DNA of 64,000 bases from Streptomyces gossypii (GTDB lineage Bacteria; Actinomycetota; Actinomycetes; Streptomycetales; Streptomycetaceae), in assembly GCF_025165795.1 (NCBI RefSeq), contig NZ_JAJAGO010000002.1, positions 186,001 to 250,000 on the forward strand, in the 5' to 3' direction. Shown in pieces: positions 34,222-42,118 of the stretch (positions within the stretch are counted from its first letter, which is position 1; every line of letters starts with the position of its first letter). The position numbers and the translations under genes are program-made. The notes under the pieces are model-generated. The model saw only the letters and a program-made list of their open reading frames with translations, was not told the DNA's origin and did no database searches.

Positions 34222-35634
34222 TCATGCCTGCTTGAGAACAGCGTCTCTCATGGCGTCCTGAAACTCATTCACGGTAATCACGCTATGCCACTTGCCCAGG
34301 TCCTCATCGAGGCGGGCGAGCTCTCGTGTGATGCGGCTCGAACCCGTCTCCACACCGATCTGGAGAGCCTGCAACCCGGCTGTCCCGGCCTGTTCGGCCT
34401 CCCCCGCTCCTGCGAGTGCGACCGCCTGGCGGGCGAGGTAGACCCCTCGGTCCCGGTGGAATCCGGCGGGAAGATCGGTGATCGCGCGGCCGAAGCCTTC
34501 GATCGCGGCTTTGTGGTCGCCGAGAGCGCTGAGGCTATGTGCTCGGTGCACCTCGATATACGCGGAGTCGAGCCACACGCCCCACGGAGAAGCTGGATTC
34601 GGGTCCAGCGCCTGGTAGAGATCGTGGGCGTGGTCGTAGGCCCGTTTACAGGCGTCGGTGTCCCCGCGCAGCGCATGACCGTGTGCACCGAAAGTCGCCG
34701 CCACGGCGGCCAGCCGACTACCCGGCTCGGCCCGGTCCTCCGCTGCCTCGGCCACGTCCAGGGCCTCAATCGCGTCGTGCATGTCACCGGCCAACTGGCT
34801 TCGTCGGACGAGGATGTACGTCGTCAGCTCCGGGTCACCGGAGAGGTGCGAGAGTTCCAGCCCTTCACGCGTCCAGTGCTGCGCGGCGCGGAAGTTCCCG
34901 GCGTCCTGGTGGAACCACCCGGCGAGCTCCGCGTACTGGGTCTGGAGCTGGACGAGCTGTTGCCGGTCCGTCCCGCGTAGTTCCCGGCGCAGGGACTTCA
35001 TTGCGGCCATCTGCCGCTCGACAATCGGAATGCTCTGGTACGGGCCGAACAGGTTGTCGTTGTCGATCAGGACTCGGCGGGTGGCCTTCAGGTGCTCAAT
35101 AGGGTTCAAGGCGGGCAGCGTCCCAGAGGTCGGCGAGGCGGCGGCAGCGGACGCATCACTGAATGCGGCTGCCGCCGCTGCCGTACCGAGGGTGCCGAGC
35201 AGGGCGCGGCGCGATATCGACACGAAGATGATCCTTCCGTCGTCGGTTCGGGCGGGGACGGAAATCCCCTCCGACGACGGTGCCTCAATACCTGTTTCGT
35301 CATCCAGGGGCACATGGTCGCTGGACACATGAGGCCCCGGATGGGACACATGGACAGATGAGGCAGGGCGAGGCTGAGCCGTCTCGTGAAGGCGCCGGTA
35401 CTTGCGGACCAGGGTTCCCTCAGCCCTTAACGCGTGGTCGTAAGCACTGATCAGGTCGGCGGAAGCGGCCTGGTCACCTCGCTCGGCCCGCGCCATGTAG
35501 CTGGGACTGAAGTTGATCCGCGTCCCCAACTTGCTCAGCGACAGACCACGATGCGTGCGCCAGTCCCGCATCTCGGCGCCGAGATAGTGATCCGGCCCCG
35601 CGTGTGGTGTCAAAATCCTGGGCTTCTGCCCCAC
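34222..35634 (-). CDS. XRE helix-turn-helix regulator with TPR region
   Basis: 470 aa. HTH near 20-75: LGAEMRDWRTHRGLSLSKLGTRINFSPSYMARAERGDQAASADLISAYDHAL. A middle hydrophobic stretch SRRALLGTLGTAAAAAAFSDASAAA resembles a Tat-like or membrane segment. From about 210 to the end run TPR-like helices (YAELAGWFHQDAGNFRAAQHWTREGLELSH; AHSLSALGDHKAAIEGFGRAITDLP). This class of Streptomyces regulator is typically found with small biosynthetic or stress genes; here it heads the reductase-deaminase operon. Confidence 0.85.
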   Translation of the reverse strand: MGQKPRILTPHAGPDHYLGAEMRDWRTHRGLSLSKLGTRINFSPSYMARAERGDQAASADLISAYDHALRAEGTLVRKYRRLHETAQPRPASSVHVSHPGPHVSSDHVPLDDETGIEAPSSEGISVPARTDDGRIIFVSISRRALLGTLGTAAAAAAFSDASAAAASPTSGTLPALNPIEHLKATRRVLIDNDNLFGPYQSIPIVERQMAAMKSLRRELRGTDRQQLVQLQTQYAELAGWFHQDAGNFRAAQHWTREGLELSHLSGDPELTTYILVRRSQLAGDMHDAIEALDVAEAAEDRAEPGSRLAAVAATFGAHGHALRGDTDACKRAYDHAHDLYQALDPNPASPWGVWLDSAYIEVHRAHSLSALGDHKAAIEGFGRAITDLPAGFHRDRGVYLARQAVALAGAGEAEQAGTAGLQALQIGVETGSSRITRELARLDEDLGKWHSVITVNEFQDAMRDAVLKQA

Positions 35635-35832
35635 GCCTGACCTCCCGGTGTGTCCTACGTGACCAACTCAGCGGAACCACATGGACCGTCTTCTGATCCA
35701 CCGTCGATCGCCGTACAACAGATGCACAGGCCGCAATCAGCCTATCGACGCTGAGTGCTCGCCGCAGCGACTCGGACAGGAGAGGAGTGAGCGATGACGA
35801 AGAATGAGGCGAGGCAGGGGGAGGTGACGATG

Positions 35833-36219
35833 CTACGAGTCGGTACCGTCAGCCAGGTGCTTTTCGAGGGACTGCACCCGCTCGGCCAACTCCACGAACT
35901 GAGCTTTGAGTTCAGCGAAATCCTCCGCTGTCACGGGGGTGGTGGTCGGGCCCGTGGGAGCGTCCGGGTCCGGGACGAAGCTCCCGCGCCCGGTGGTGAA
36001 GATCCATCCCTCGTTCCGCAACACCCCCAGCGACTTCTGCACAGTCGCCGACACGAAGCCCGACCGCTCGGACAGCTCCCGTACGGAAGGAAGCTTCTGA
36101 CCGGGCCCGATGGCAGCGCTTCTGATCTGTTCGCGCAGGTCATCAGCTAGTTGCTCGAAGGGCGCCCTGGGGTCGTTCTCAGCTCTCGTCACACCTTCGA
36201 GCGTACCCGCGCCTGACAC
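35833..36219 (-). CDS. Small GntR regulator (YtrA type)
   Basis: 128 aa from GTG 36219; GTG 36192 (VTRAENDPRAPFEQL) is an alternative. Winged helix: APFEQLADDLREQIRSAAIGPGQKLPSVRELSERSGFVSATVQKSLGVLRNEGWIFTTGRGSFV. Then a short helical dimerisation tail AEDFAELKAQFVELAERVQSLEKHLADG, which lacks a ligand domain. The inverted repeat at 36256-36289, just upstream and before the plus-strand transfer operon, is its likely operator. Confidence 0.8.
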   Translation of the reverse strand: MSGAGTLEGVTRAENDPRAPFEQLADDLREQIRSAAIGPGQKLPSVRELSERSGFVSATVQKSLGVLRNEGWIFTTGRGSFVPDPDAPTGPTTTPVTAEDFAELKAQFVELAERVQSLEKHLADGTDS

Positions 36220-36255
36220 GTCCTAGCACGGTTCGTGAGCTAGCAGGCTTGCGAA

Positions 36256-36289
36256 TTGATACGTGATGCTACAAGCTACTACGTATCAA
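36256..36289. promoter_or_regulatory. Inverted repeat TTGATACGT-N16-ACGTATCAA
   Basis: Perfect 9-bp arms in the divergent gap between the YtrA-type repressor gene and the transfer genes. Probable repressor binding site. Confidence 0.6.
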
Positions 36290-36343
36290 CAAACCATCGC
36301 CCGGAGGGCCCCGTGAAACGGGTCCGAAGGAAGCGACTGCTTC

Positions 36344-36466
36344 TTGAGAACTCAACAGTGTGTTGAAGCCGAGTGATTTTGGTCCGCGATGCCGCCTGTG
36401 CTGGGGCGTCGCGGTCCATGACCACTCGTCTGCGACGAGTCGTCGCGCCGTCCGGCCGGACGGCGC
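36344..36466 (+). promoter_or_regulatory. Structured leader start: TTGAGAACTCAA box and two hairpins
   Basis: The palindrome TTGAGAACTCAA (36344-36355), within GAGAACTCAACAGTGTG, resembles the processing/antitermination leader seen before rRNA genes of Streptomyces. It is followed by a 7-bp hairpin (ACTCGTC/GACGAGT, 36424-36440) and a 22-bp perfect palindrome (36445-36466). Together with the element at 36506 this forms a long untranslated leader of the transfer operon. Confidence 0.5.
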
Positions 36467-36505
36467 CCCAGGGGCCGCGTCCGCGTCTGACGCGGACACC
36501 AGCCC

Positions 36506-36596
36506 GGCAGCGGGCCACGACCAACCGACCACCACCTTGCCCGTGGCCCGCTGCCCCCTTCTTCCACTCCCGACCAGGACACAGGAGCTCCGAGAC
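36506..36596 (+). ncRNA. Candidate leader RNA motif, copy 1
   Basis: A perfect 14-bp stem (36506-36519 with 36542-36555) carries the 22-nt loop ACCAACCGACCA...TGCC, followed by CCACTCCCGACCAGGACA and CAGGAG, then the ATG at 36597. Copy 2 at 39642 has the same loop start and end and the same 3' segment, but a different stem sequence. Confidence 0.6.
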
Positions 36597-36911
36597 ATGA
36601 CCATGAAAGCCTTCATCGGCCAGCACGAGATCGTCACCGACGACGACGCCCTTGAACTCATGCTGGGCACGCCGCTGGACTTGTGGCTCGGCCCCGCTGA
36701 GGAGACCGGCGAGGAGCGCGCGGCCCGGCTGGACGCGGCCCGCGACATCCTCACCGAGGACCCGGAGCTGACCGAGCGGGTCAGGCGTGCGGTGCTGCTG
36801 GCGCTCGCGAACCTCTCGGCGGAGCTGCTGCACGCCACGTGGTTCAACCAGTACACCGCGCACCGTGCCGGTCGCATTCACGCTGGCGCTCCGGCTCAGG
36901 AAGCGGCATGA
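36597..36911 (+). CDS. AICE conserved small protein (104 aa)
   Basis: ATG 36597, AGGAG 9 nt upstream. MTMKAFIGQHEIVTDDDALELMLGTPLDLWLGPAEETGEERAARLDAARDILTEDPELTERVRRAVLLALANLSAELLHATWFNQYTAHRAGR: acidic then helical; no domain recognised. It begins the plus-strand operon leading to traB and follows leader motif copy 1. Its stop overlaps the next start (ATGA). Confidence 0.7.
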   Translation: MTMKAFIGQHEIVTDDDALELMLGTPLDLWLGPAEETGEERAARLDAARDILTEDPELTERVRRAVLLALANLSAELLHATWFNQYTAHRAGRIHAGAPAQEAA

Positions 36912-37291
36912 GCGCCAGCTACCGGTGTGAGGCCGCGCACCCCGAGGACCCCACCGGGTGCGAGGGACCGCCCGACGTGGTCCGCGTGACCGACTCGCGG
37001 GGCGGCATGGCGTGGGCCTGTGTGCATCACGGGGCGCGGATGTACGCCTCGCTTCACCGGGCGCGTGTCTACCCCGAGCCCGGTCAGGTCTGCGCCGCCC
37101 GCTGGGCTGTGTGTGGCCCGACTCCGACCCCAGCGAGCACGAGGGACGGCTCATCCTGTGGGTGGGAGACAAGGACCTCTCCAAGACCGGGGCGGTCAAG
37201 TGGACGCTCACTCACGCCGAGCGGCACGACATCTTCCAGCAGATCCCCTTCGGCGTCGATCCGCGCGGCCGTGCGCAGTCGGTGCCGATGA
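36908..37291 (+). pseudogene. Small Cys/His protein fused to out-of-frame traB sequence
   Basis: ATG 36908. The first about 60 residues (MSASYRCEAAHPEDPTGCEG ... MAWACVHHGARMYASLHRARVYPEPGQ) look authentic, with a possible C..H..C...C..HH metal site. From about 37090 the frame reads traB DNA out of frame (VCGPTPTPASTRDG) to a random stop. A deletion has joined the front of this gene to the middle of traB. Confidence 0.5.
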
Positions 37292-38367
37292 TCCAGCACA
37301 ACGTGCTGCTGGGCTCGCTCCCCGGGCAAGGGAAGACCTCAGCGGTGCGGGTGCTGGCCTGTGGCGCCGCCCTGGACCCGAGCGTGGAACTGTGGCTGCA
37401 CGAGAACAAGGGCACCGGCGACCTGGACGCGTTGGAGACCTGCTCACACCGCTTCGTCTCCGGCATCGATGACGACTCCATCGCCTACGCCGCCAACTCC
37501 CTGAAGCTGCTGCGCAAAGAGGTGATGCGCCGTGCGGCGGCCATCAAGAAGCTGCCGCGCGACCTGTGCCCGGACAAGCGGGTCACCCGCACCATCGCCG
37601 ACAAGCGTTCGCTGAAGCTGTGGCCGCTGCTCGGAGTCTTCGACGAGTGCCAGAACGTCTTCGCTCACCCCAAGCACGGCAAGCAGGCCGGGGAGGACGC
37701 GGAGTTCATCATCAAGGTCGGCCGCGCCCTGGGCGTGATCCTCATCCTGGCCACGCAGCGCCCGGACAAGGATTCCCTGCCCACCGGGATCAGCGGCAAC
37801 GTCTCCATCCGGTTCTGCCTCAAGGTCGCGGGCCAGGTGGAGAACGACATGATTCTCGGCACGAGCGCGTACAAGAACGGCATCCGCGCCACGATCTTCC
37901 GTCCTGAGATCGACGCAGGAAACGGCTACCTGTCAGGCGCCACCGCCACCCCCAGCGTGGTTCGTGTCGCCTACCTCAACAGCCACGCCACCGAGAAGAT
38001 CGCTGAACGGGCCCGCAAGCTGCGCCGGGCGGCGGGCACCCTGTCCGGGCATGCCCTGGGCGAGGAAGCCGAGGGCGAGACCGGCCCCGGATACGACCTG
38101 CTCGCCGACATCCTCTCCGTAATCCACGACGACGAAGAGCGGATCTGGAACGAGCGGATCGCCATCCGCCTCGCCGAACTGCGCCCCACCGTCTACGCCG
38201 GGTGGAAGGGCGAGGTGGTCACCGCCGCGCTCAAGCCCCACGGCATCAAGGCGCGGGACGTAGCCGGGATGACCGAGAGCGGAGACCGCACCACCCGGCG
38301 CGGCATCGTCCGCGAGCACATCATCACCGCGATGACGGAACGTGACGAAAATCGGGACGTTGCCTGA
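37111..38367 (+). CDS. traB: TraB/FtsK-SpoIIIE DNA translocase, N-terminally truncated
   Basis: 418 aa from GTG 37111, the first plausible in-frame start (VWPDSDPSEHEGRLILWVGDKDLSK). Walker A GSLPGQGKTS (about 66-75), Walker B LLGVFDECQNVF, arginine-finger region ILATQRPDKDSLPTGISGNVSIRFCLKV, and a C-terminal winged helix (VVTAALKPHGIKARDVAGM...GIVREHIITAM) that should bind the clt repeats. AICEs move double-stranded DNA with this single hexameric pump. The usual N-terminal membrane helices are absent, matching the deletion at about 37090; a soluble TraB is unlikely to work. Confidence 0.8.
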   Translation: MWPDSDPSEHEGRLILWVGDKDLSKTGAVKWTLTHAERHDIFQQIPFGVDPRGRAQSVPMIQHNVLLGSLPGQGKTSAVRVLACGAALDPSVELWLHENKGTGDLDALETCSHRFVSGIDDDSIAYAANSLKLLRKEVMRRAAAIKKLPRDLCPDKRVTRTIADKRSLKLWPLLGVFDECQNVFAHPKHGKQAGEDAEFIIKVGRALGVILILATQRPDKDSLPTGISGNVSIRFCLKVAGQVENDMILGTSAYKNGIRATIFRPEIDAGNGYLSGATATPSVVRVAYLNSHATEKIAERARKLRRAAGTLSGHALGEEAEGETGPGYDLLADILSVIHDDEERIWNERIAIRLAELRPTVYAGWKGEVVTAALKPHGIKARDVAGMTESGDRTTRRGIVREHIITAMTERDENRDVA

Positions 38368-38374
38368 CGGTGAC

Positions 38375-38430
38375 GGGCCGCTACCGGTAGCAGGACCCCC
38401 TGCTACCGGTAGCACCCCCGCTAGCGGCCC
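38375..38430. repeat. Nested inverted repeats after traB
   Basis: GCTACCGGTAGCAGG (38380-38394) pairs perfectly with 38399-38413 over a 4-nt loop; each arm itself contains the palindrome GCTACCGGTAGC. Outer arms GGGCCGCTA (38375-38383) and TAGCGGCCC (38422-38430) add an alternative fold. It could be a terminator, a transfer locus (clt) or a repressor site. Confidence 0.65.
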
Positions 38431-38506
38431 ACACATCCCGCCACCAGCGATCTAGTACATAGCAACTCGCCTGCCCGAAACCCGGAACCGCCCCTGGGAG
38501 GGCTCC

Positions 38507-38761
38507 ATGACCTCTGCTCTGAACGCTATACCCGGCATCATTTTCATCACTCTGAGTTACGCAGCGCTGTGCGCTGTCTCCCCCTTCGGTACCTGCCGCA
38601 AGTGCCAGGGCTTCGGCTGCCAGATCCGCGAGTCACGGCTGACCGGGCGTCTCAAGGCCGGTCGCGTCTGCCGACGCTGCCAGGGCTACGGGCGCCGTCT
38701 CCGCTTCGGCCGCTGGCTCTACAACCATGCCTCGCGACTGCACCGCGACGGCACCCGCTGA
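38507..38761 (+). CDS. AICE small membrane protein with CxxC zinc-ribbon pairs
   Basis: 84 aa; ATG 38507 with GGGAGGG. One N-terminal helix (NAIPGIIFITLSYAALCAV) then CRKCQGFGC and VCRRCQGYGRR, a DnaJ-like CxxCxGxG pair. This type of small protein is common between traB and spdB genes of Streptomyces elements; role unknown, possibly in plasmid spread. Confidence 0.75.
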   Translation: MTSALNAIPGIIFITLSYAALCAVSPFGTCRKCQGFGCQIRESRLTGRLKAGRVCRRCQGYGRRLRFGRWLYNHASRLHRDGTR

Positions 38762-38784
38762 TCCAACGCAGAAGGGGCACGACC

Positions 38785-38862
38785 GTGCACTTCCTCGTGC
38801 TCCCGCCTCAACGCCTCAACCCCCTTGTCCGCACCACCCAGCAGAAGGGTGACCAGCCGTGA
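38785..38862 (+). CDS. Possible 25-aa peptide ORF
   Basis: GTG 38785 after GAAGGGG (7 nt); VHFLVLPPQRLNPLVRTTQQ and five more residues; stop overlaps the next GTG (GTGA). The ribosome site and overlap favour translation, perhaps only to couple the next gene. No independent evidence of function. Confidence 0.35.
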   Translation: MHFLVLPPQRLNPLVRTTQQKGDQP

Positions 38863-39053
38863 CCATCTCCGTCTCCGTCGTTCTCTTCCTCGGCATCGCG
38901 CTTGCCGTCGTGCTCAAGCTCCGCTCCGCGACCGTCGGCGGTGCCGTTATCGCCGCACTGTTCGGCTTCTATCTCGCCTCGACCGACGCAGCCCCCGCCG
39001 TCCACGACGCGGTGGCCAGCCTCGCCACCGCCATAGCCGACATGGGCACCTGA
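38859..39053 (+). CDS. AICE small two-helix membrane protein (Spd-like)
   Basis: 64 aa, GTG 38859. MTISVSVVLFLGIALAVVLKLRSATVGGAVIAALFGFYLASTDAAPAVHDAVASLATAIADMGT: two hydrophobic helices joined by a KLRS turn. Small proteins like this act with SpdB in spreading of the element between mycelial compartments; assignment is by position and topology only. Confidence 0.65.
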   Translation: MTISVSVVLFLGIALAVVLKLRSATVGGAVIAALFGFYLASTDAAPAVHDAVASLATAIADMGT

Positions 39054-39089
39054 CCCCACCCGCCACACCTCGTGAGAAAGGACAGACCC

Positions 39090-39635
39090 TTGTTGGAGAT
39101 CCGCATCATCTGTGACCCGCCCGAGGAAACCGGCGTTCTCGACGCCCTGCGCATGGTCTTCGAGCTGGACCCGGTACGCCGCTACCCCACCCGCGGCCAG
39201 ACCCGCATCCGGCTCTACACCACGGCCGCACCCATCCGCGAGACCGAGACCGCGACGGTCCGGCGCATCCACCCCGGACCGGACCCCCAGGCCGCGTACA
39301 CGGAGGCGCCGAGCCTCATCATCGAACTCGACTGGGTGGCGGACCAAGCTGCGGCCCGCGCCAGCGGCGCGCACATGGGCCGCGAGTTCTGGCTCCGCAA
39401 GGCCGCCCTCCTCGACCGCATCGCGCTCCACGGGACCGAGAATTACATCCCCGAAGTCGCCGCCCGCACGGTCGAGAACGCGGACAGGGCGGCTGCCTGG
39501 CTCGCGGACTTCGATCACACCCACGGCACAACGCGGGGCCCGCTCATGGCTCTGGTGGCCCCGGAAAGTCTGTCCTACCGCCCGTACGTCCGCCAGGAAT
39601 ACCTGGCCTGGAACACCCAACGCACCGAGTCCTAG
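39090..39635 (+). CDS. AICE conserved hypothetical protein (181 aa)
   Basis: TTG 39090 (LLEIRIICDPPEETGVLDALRMVF) fits the AAGGAC ribosome site better than the earlier GTG at 39072. An N-terminal alpha/beta part (EIRIICDPPEETGVLDAL, TRIRLYTTAAP) is followed by a helical part (AAARASGAHMGREFWLRKAALLDRIALHGT...ARTVENADRAAAWLADFD). No domain recognised. It lies between the small membrane genes and the replication gene. Confidence 0.65.
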   Translation: MLEIRIICDPPEETGVLDALRMVFELDPVRRYPTRGQTRIRLYTTAAPIRETETATVRRIHPGPDPQAAYTEAPSLIIELDWVADQAAARASGAHMGREFWLRKAALLDRIALHGTENYIPEVAARTVENADRAAAWLADFDHTHGTTRGPLMALVAPESLSYRPYVRQEYLAWNTQRTES

Positions 39636-39641
39636 CTGTGC

Positions 39642-39723
39642 CCGGAGGCGGCGACCAACCGACCAAGGAATGCCCGCCGCCTCCGGTCTCCCACTCCCAA
39701 CCAGGAAACAGGAGGCTCCCAGG
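39642..39723 (+). ncRNA. Candidate leader RNA motif, copy 2
   Basis: Perfect 12-bp stem (39642-39653 with 39675-39686), 21-nt loop ACCAACCGACCA...TGCC, then CCACTCCCAACCAGGAAA and CAGGAGG before the ATG at 39724. Stem sequence unrelated to copy 1. Confidence 0.6.
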
Positions 39724-41696
39724 ATGCCATCCGATCCCCTTGAAGCGCTGCATGGCAATGTGCGCGCCCTTCCCGGGCACGGCGAACACGGCGGACCCCC
39801 CGCCGATTTGGAGGCGGAGGCCGCAGTCCTCGGCGCCATGCTGCTGGCCGCCGACGCCATCGCCGATGTTGTCGTGAGCATCACTCCAGAGGATTACTAC
39901 CGGCCTGCGCACGAGACGATTCACCGCACGATCGTGGCCCTGCGCGAGCAGGGCCAGCCCGTGGACCCCATCACCCTCACCCATCACCTCGACAGCCTCG
40001 GCGAGCTGAACCGAGTCGGCGGGCCGGCTACATCCACAGCCTTGTGGATGCCGTGCCGACAACGGCGAACGCTGGCTACTACGCCGAGATCGTGCACGAA
40101 CTCGCCGAGCGCCGACGGCTGATCGAGGCCGGCACGCGGCTCGTACAGGCGGCGTCCACCCCGGACGCCTCCGCTGCCGAGGTGCGCGAAGCACTCGCGC
40201 TCGGGGAGACGAAGCTCCCCGAGACGTGGCAGGAGCCCATCCCCCTCAGCTCCCGCCCACCGCTGCCGCCCTTCCCGCTGCACGCTCTCCCCGGCTGGCT
40301 CGCGGACTTCACCGTTGCCCTCGCGGAAGAGACGCAGACGCCGGTGGACATGGCTGGCTCCCTCGCGCTGAGCGTGCTCGCCACCGCCGCCGGTGGCCGC
40401 AGCATCGTGCAGGTACGGGGCCGCTGGCGGGAGCCGACGAATCTGTTCCTGGTCGTCGCGCTGCCTCCGGCGAACCGTAAATCGGCTGTCTTCTCGGCCA
40501 TGACCGGCCCGCTCTACCAGGCGGAGAAGAAGCTCATGGACGAGGCGGCAGGGCGCATCGTGGAAGCGGAACTGACGGCCAAGATGGCGCAGGAGGCAGC
40601 CGACAAGGCAACGGCCAAGGCCACCAACGCGGAGGGCCCGCAGAAGGATGAGTTGGTCGCCGAGGCTATCGGCCTGGCACAGACTGCGCAGTCGCTGACC
40701 GTGCCGTGCTGTCCTCGGCTGCTCGCCGACGACGCGACACCCGAAGTCATTTCCTCACTGCTTGCCGAACAGGGTGGTCGGCTGTCGGTGATGTCGGCGG
40801 AAGGTGGCATCTTCGACATCATCGCCGGGCGCTACTCCGGCAGCCCCAACATGGAGGTGTTCCTCAAAGGCCACGCGGGCGACCGGCTCCGCGTGGACCG
40901 CCGCAACCGTGAGGAGTTCATCGAGGCCCCGGCGCTCACCATGGGTCTGGCCGTTCAGCCCAGCGTGCTGGAGGACATCGGAAAGAACCGCGGCTTCGAC
41001 GGGCGCGGCCTGCTGGCCCGCTTCCTGTACGCGCTGCCCGCCTCCCTCGTCGGCTACCGGAAGATCAATCCCGATCCCGTCCCGGATGACGTCGGGACGC
41101 GCTACGAGCGCAACGTCATCACGCTCACACTCTCCCTCGCGGACTGGACGGACCCGGTTGTCCTTCGGCTCACCGAGGCGGCCAGTACGGCTCTCATCGC
41201 GTATGAGAAGCGACTTGAGCCACAGCTCCGGGTGCGGGGCGGCAAGTTCGGTCACATCGACAAGTGGGCGGGCAAGCTCGTCGGAGCCGCCGCTCGCATC
41301 GCCGGACTGCTACACCTTGCCGCGCACCTGGAGGACGGCGACGGCCATCCGATCGCTGAGGCGACCATGGCGGCGGCCATCGAAGTTGCCGAGTATTTCG
41401 CCACGCATGCGCTGACGGTCTTCGACCTCATGGGCGCGGACGCGACCCAGGCGCGCGCCCGCTCACTGTTGGAGGTACTGGCCGCGAACGGCTGGGAGAC
41501 CGTGAGCCGTCGTGATCTGTTCGCCAAGCTGTCGCGCTCGGAGTTCCCCACGGTCGCCGACATGGAACCGGCCGTCGCGCTGCTGGAGGATCACGGCTAT
41601 CTCCGCAGCCACACCCCTCCCCGGAACGGGAAGCGGGGCCGCCCCCTGGCCCCGCGCTACCTCATCCACCCGCAGGTGCGGGAGGGCCGGGTATGA
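39724..41696 (+). pseudogene. DnaB-N/DUF3987-type replication protein, split by a frameshift
   Basis: ATG 39724 with AGGAGG. Frame 1 gives the DnaB N-terminal domain (DLEAEAAVLGAMLLAADAIADVVVSITPEDYYRPAHETIHRTIVALREQGQPVDPITLTHHLDSLGELNRVGG); at 40024-40027 one G is missing, and the protein continues in the next frame (GYIHSLVDAVPTTANAGYYAEIVHELAERRRLIEAG ...) to 41696. The rest is a DUF3987-like helicase/primase-associated region (LFLVVALPPANRKSAVFSAMTGPL, MSAEGGIFDIIAGRYSG) and a C-terminal winged helix. It should be the AICE replication initiator/helicase. A reinitiated C-terminal product from about 40044 is possible. Confidence 0.75.
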
Positions 41697-42118
41697 GGGC
41701 CCGCACGGCTCTGCGCGCGGCTCCTCGGCCGCACAAACCGCAGAAAGATCAAAAGTCTGGGACCACCCAGACCGACCAGCAGCGGAACGCCTCCCGGACT
41801 GGCGCAGCCCGTCCGCCGCACAAATCCGCGAAACAGCCGCAGAAACGCGGTGCGGCCCGCCCGCCCCACCACGGCCGCTCTGCCGCAGCTGATTTGTGCG
41901 GCACTTCCGGCGCATTCTGCGGCAGCGAGTCGCATCACCCCAACGCCGCAGGTCACAGCAGAAACGCGCGCCATTCTGCGGTTTCTGCGGTTTCTGCGGC
42001 GGAGGTCCGTCGCCTTCCCGGCCCGGACACCGTCCTCGTCGCCGACATCCACACCACCCGCGAGACCGCCCGCGAAGCCCTGCACGACCTCCGCGCACAG
42101 GAAGGAGCCGAACAGTGA
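41693..42118 (+). CDS. Low-complexity ORF spanning the iteron array
   Basis: ATG 41693 overlaps the upstream stop and the end overlaps the xis start, so it fits an operon of coupled genes. The product is unusual: Arg/Pro/His/Lys/Gln-rich (PHKPQKDQKSG, PHKSAKQPQKRG) because the DNA consists of CCGCAGAAA-like 9-mers; only the last 35 residues (VRRLPGPDTVLVADIHTTRETAREALHDLRAQEG) look folded. It may be a basic DNA-binding protein or simply a readable origin. Uncertain. Confidence 0.45.
   Translation: MRARTALRAAPRPHKPQKDQKSGTTQTDQQRNASRTGAARPPHKSAKQPQKRGAARPPHHGRSAAADLCGTSGAFCGSESHHPNAAGHSRNARHSAVSAVSAAEVRRLPGPDTVLVADIHTTRETAREALHDLRAQEGAEQ
41729..41999. repeat. Iteron-like 9-mer array (CCGCAGAAA), candidate origin
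   Basis: Copies of CCGCA(G/C)AAA: 41729, 41738 (adjacent), 41816 and 41837 on the plus strand; inverted copies at 41893 and 41914, and three in perfect tandem at 41973, 41982 and 41991. They follow the replication gene directly, the usual place for an AICE double-strand origin. Confidence 0.6.
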
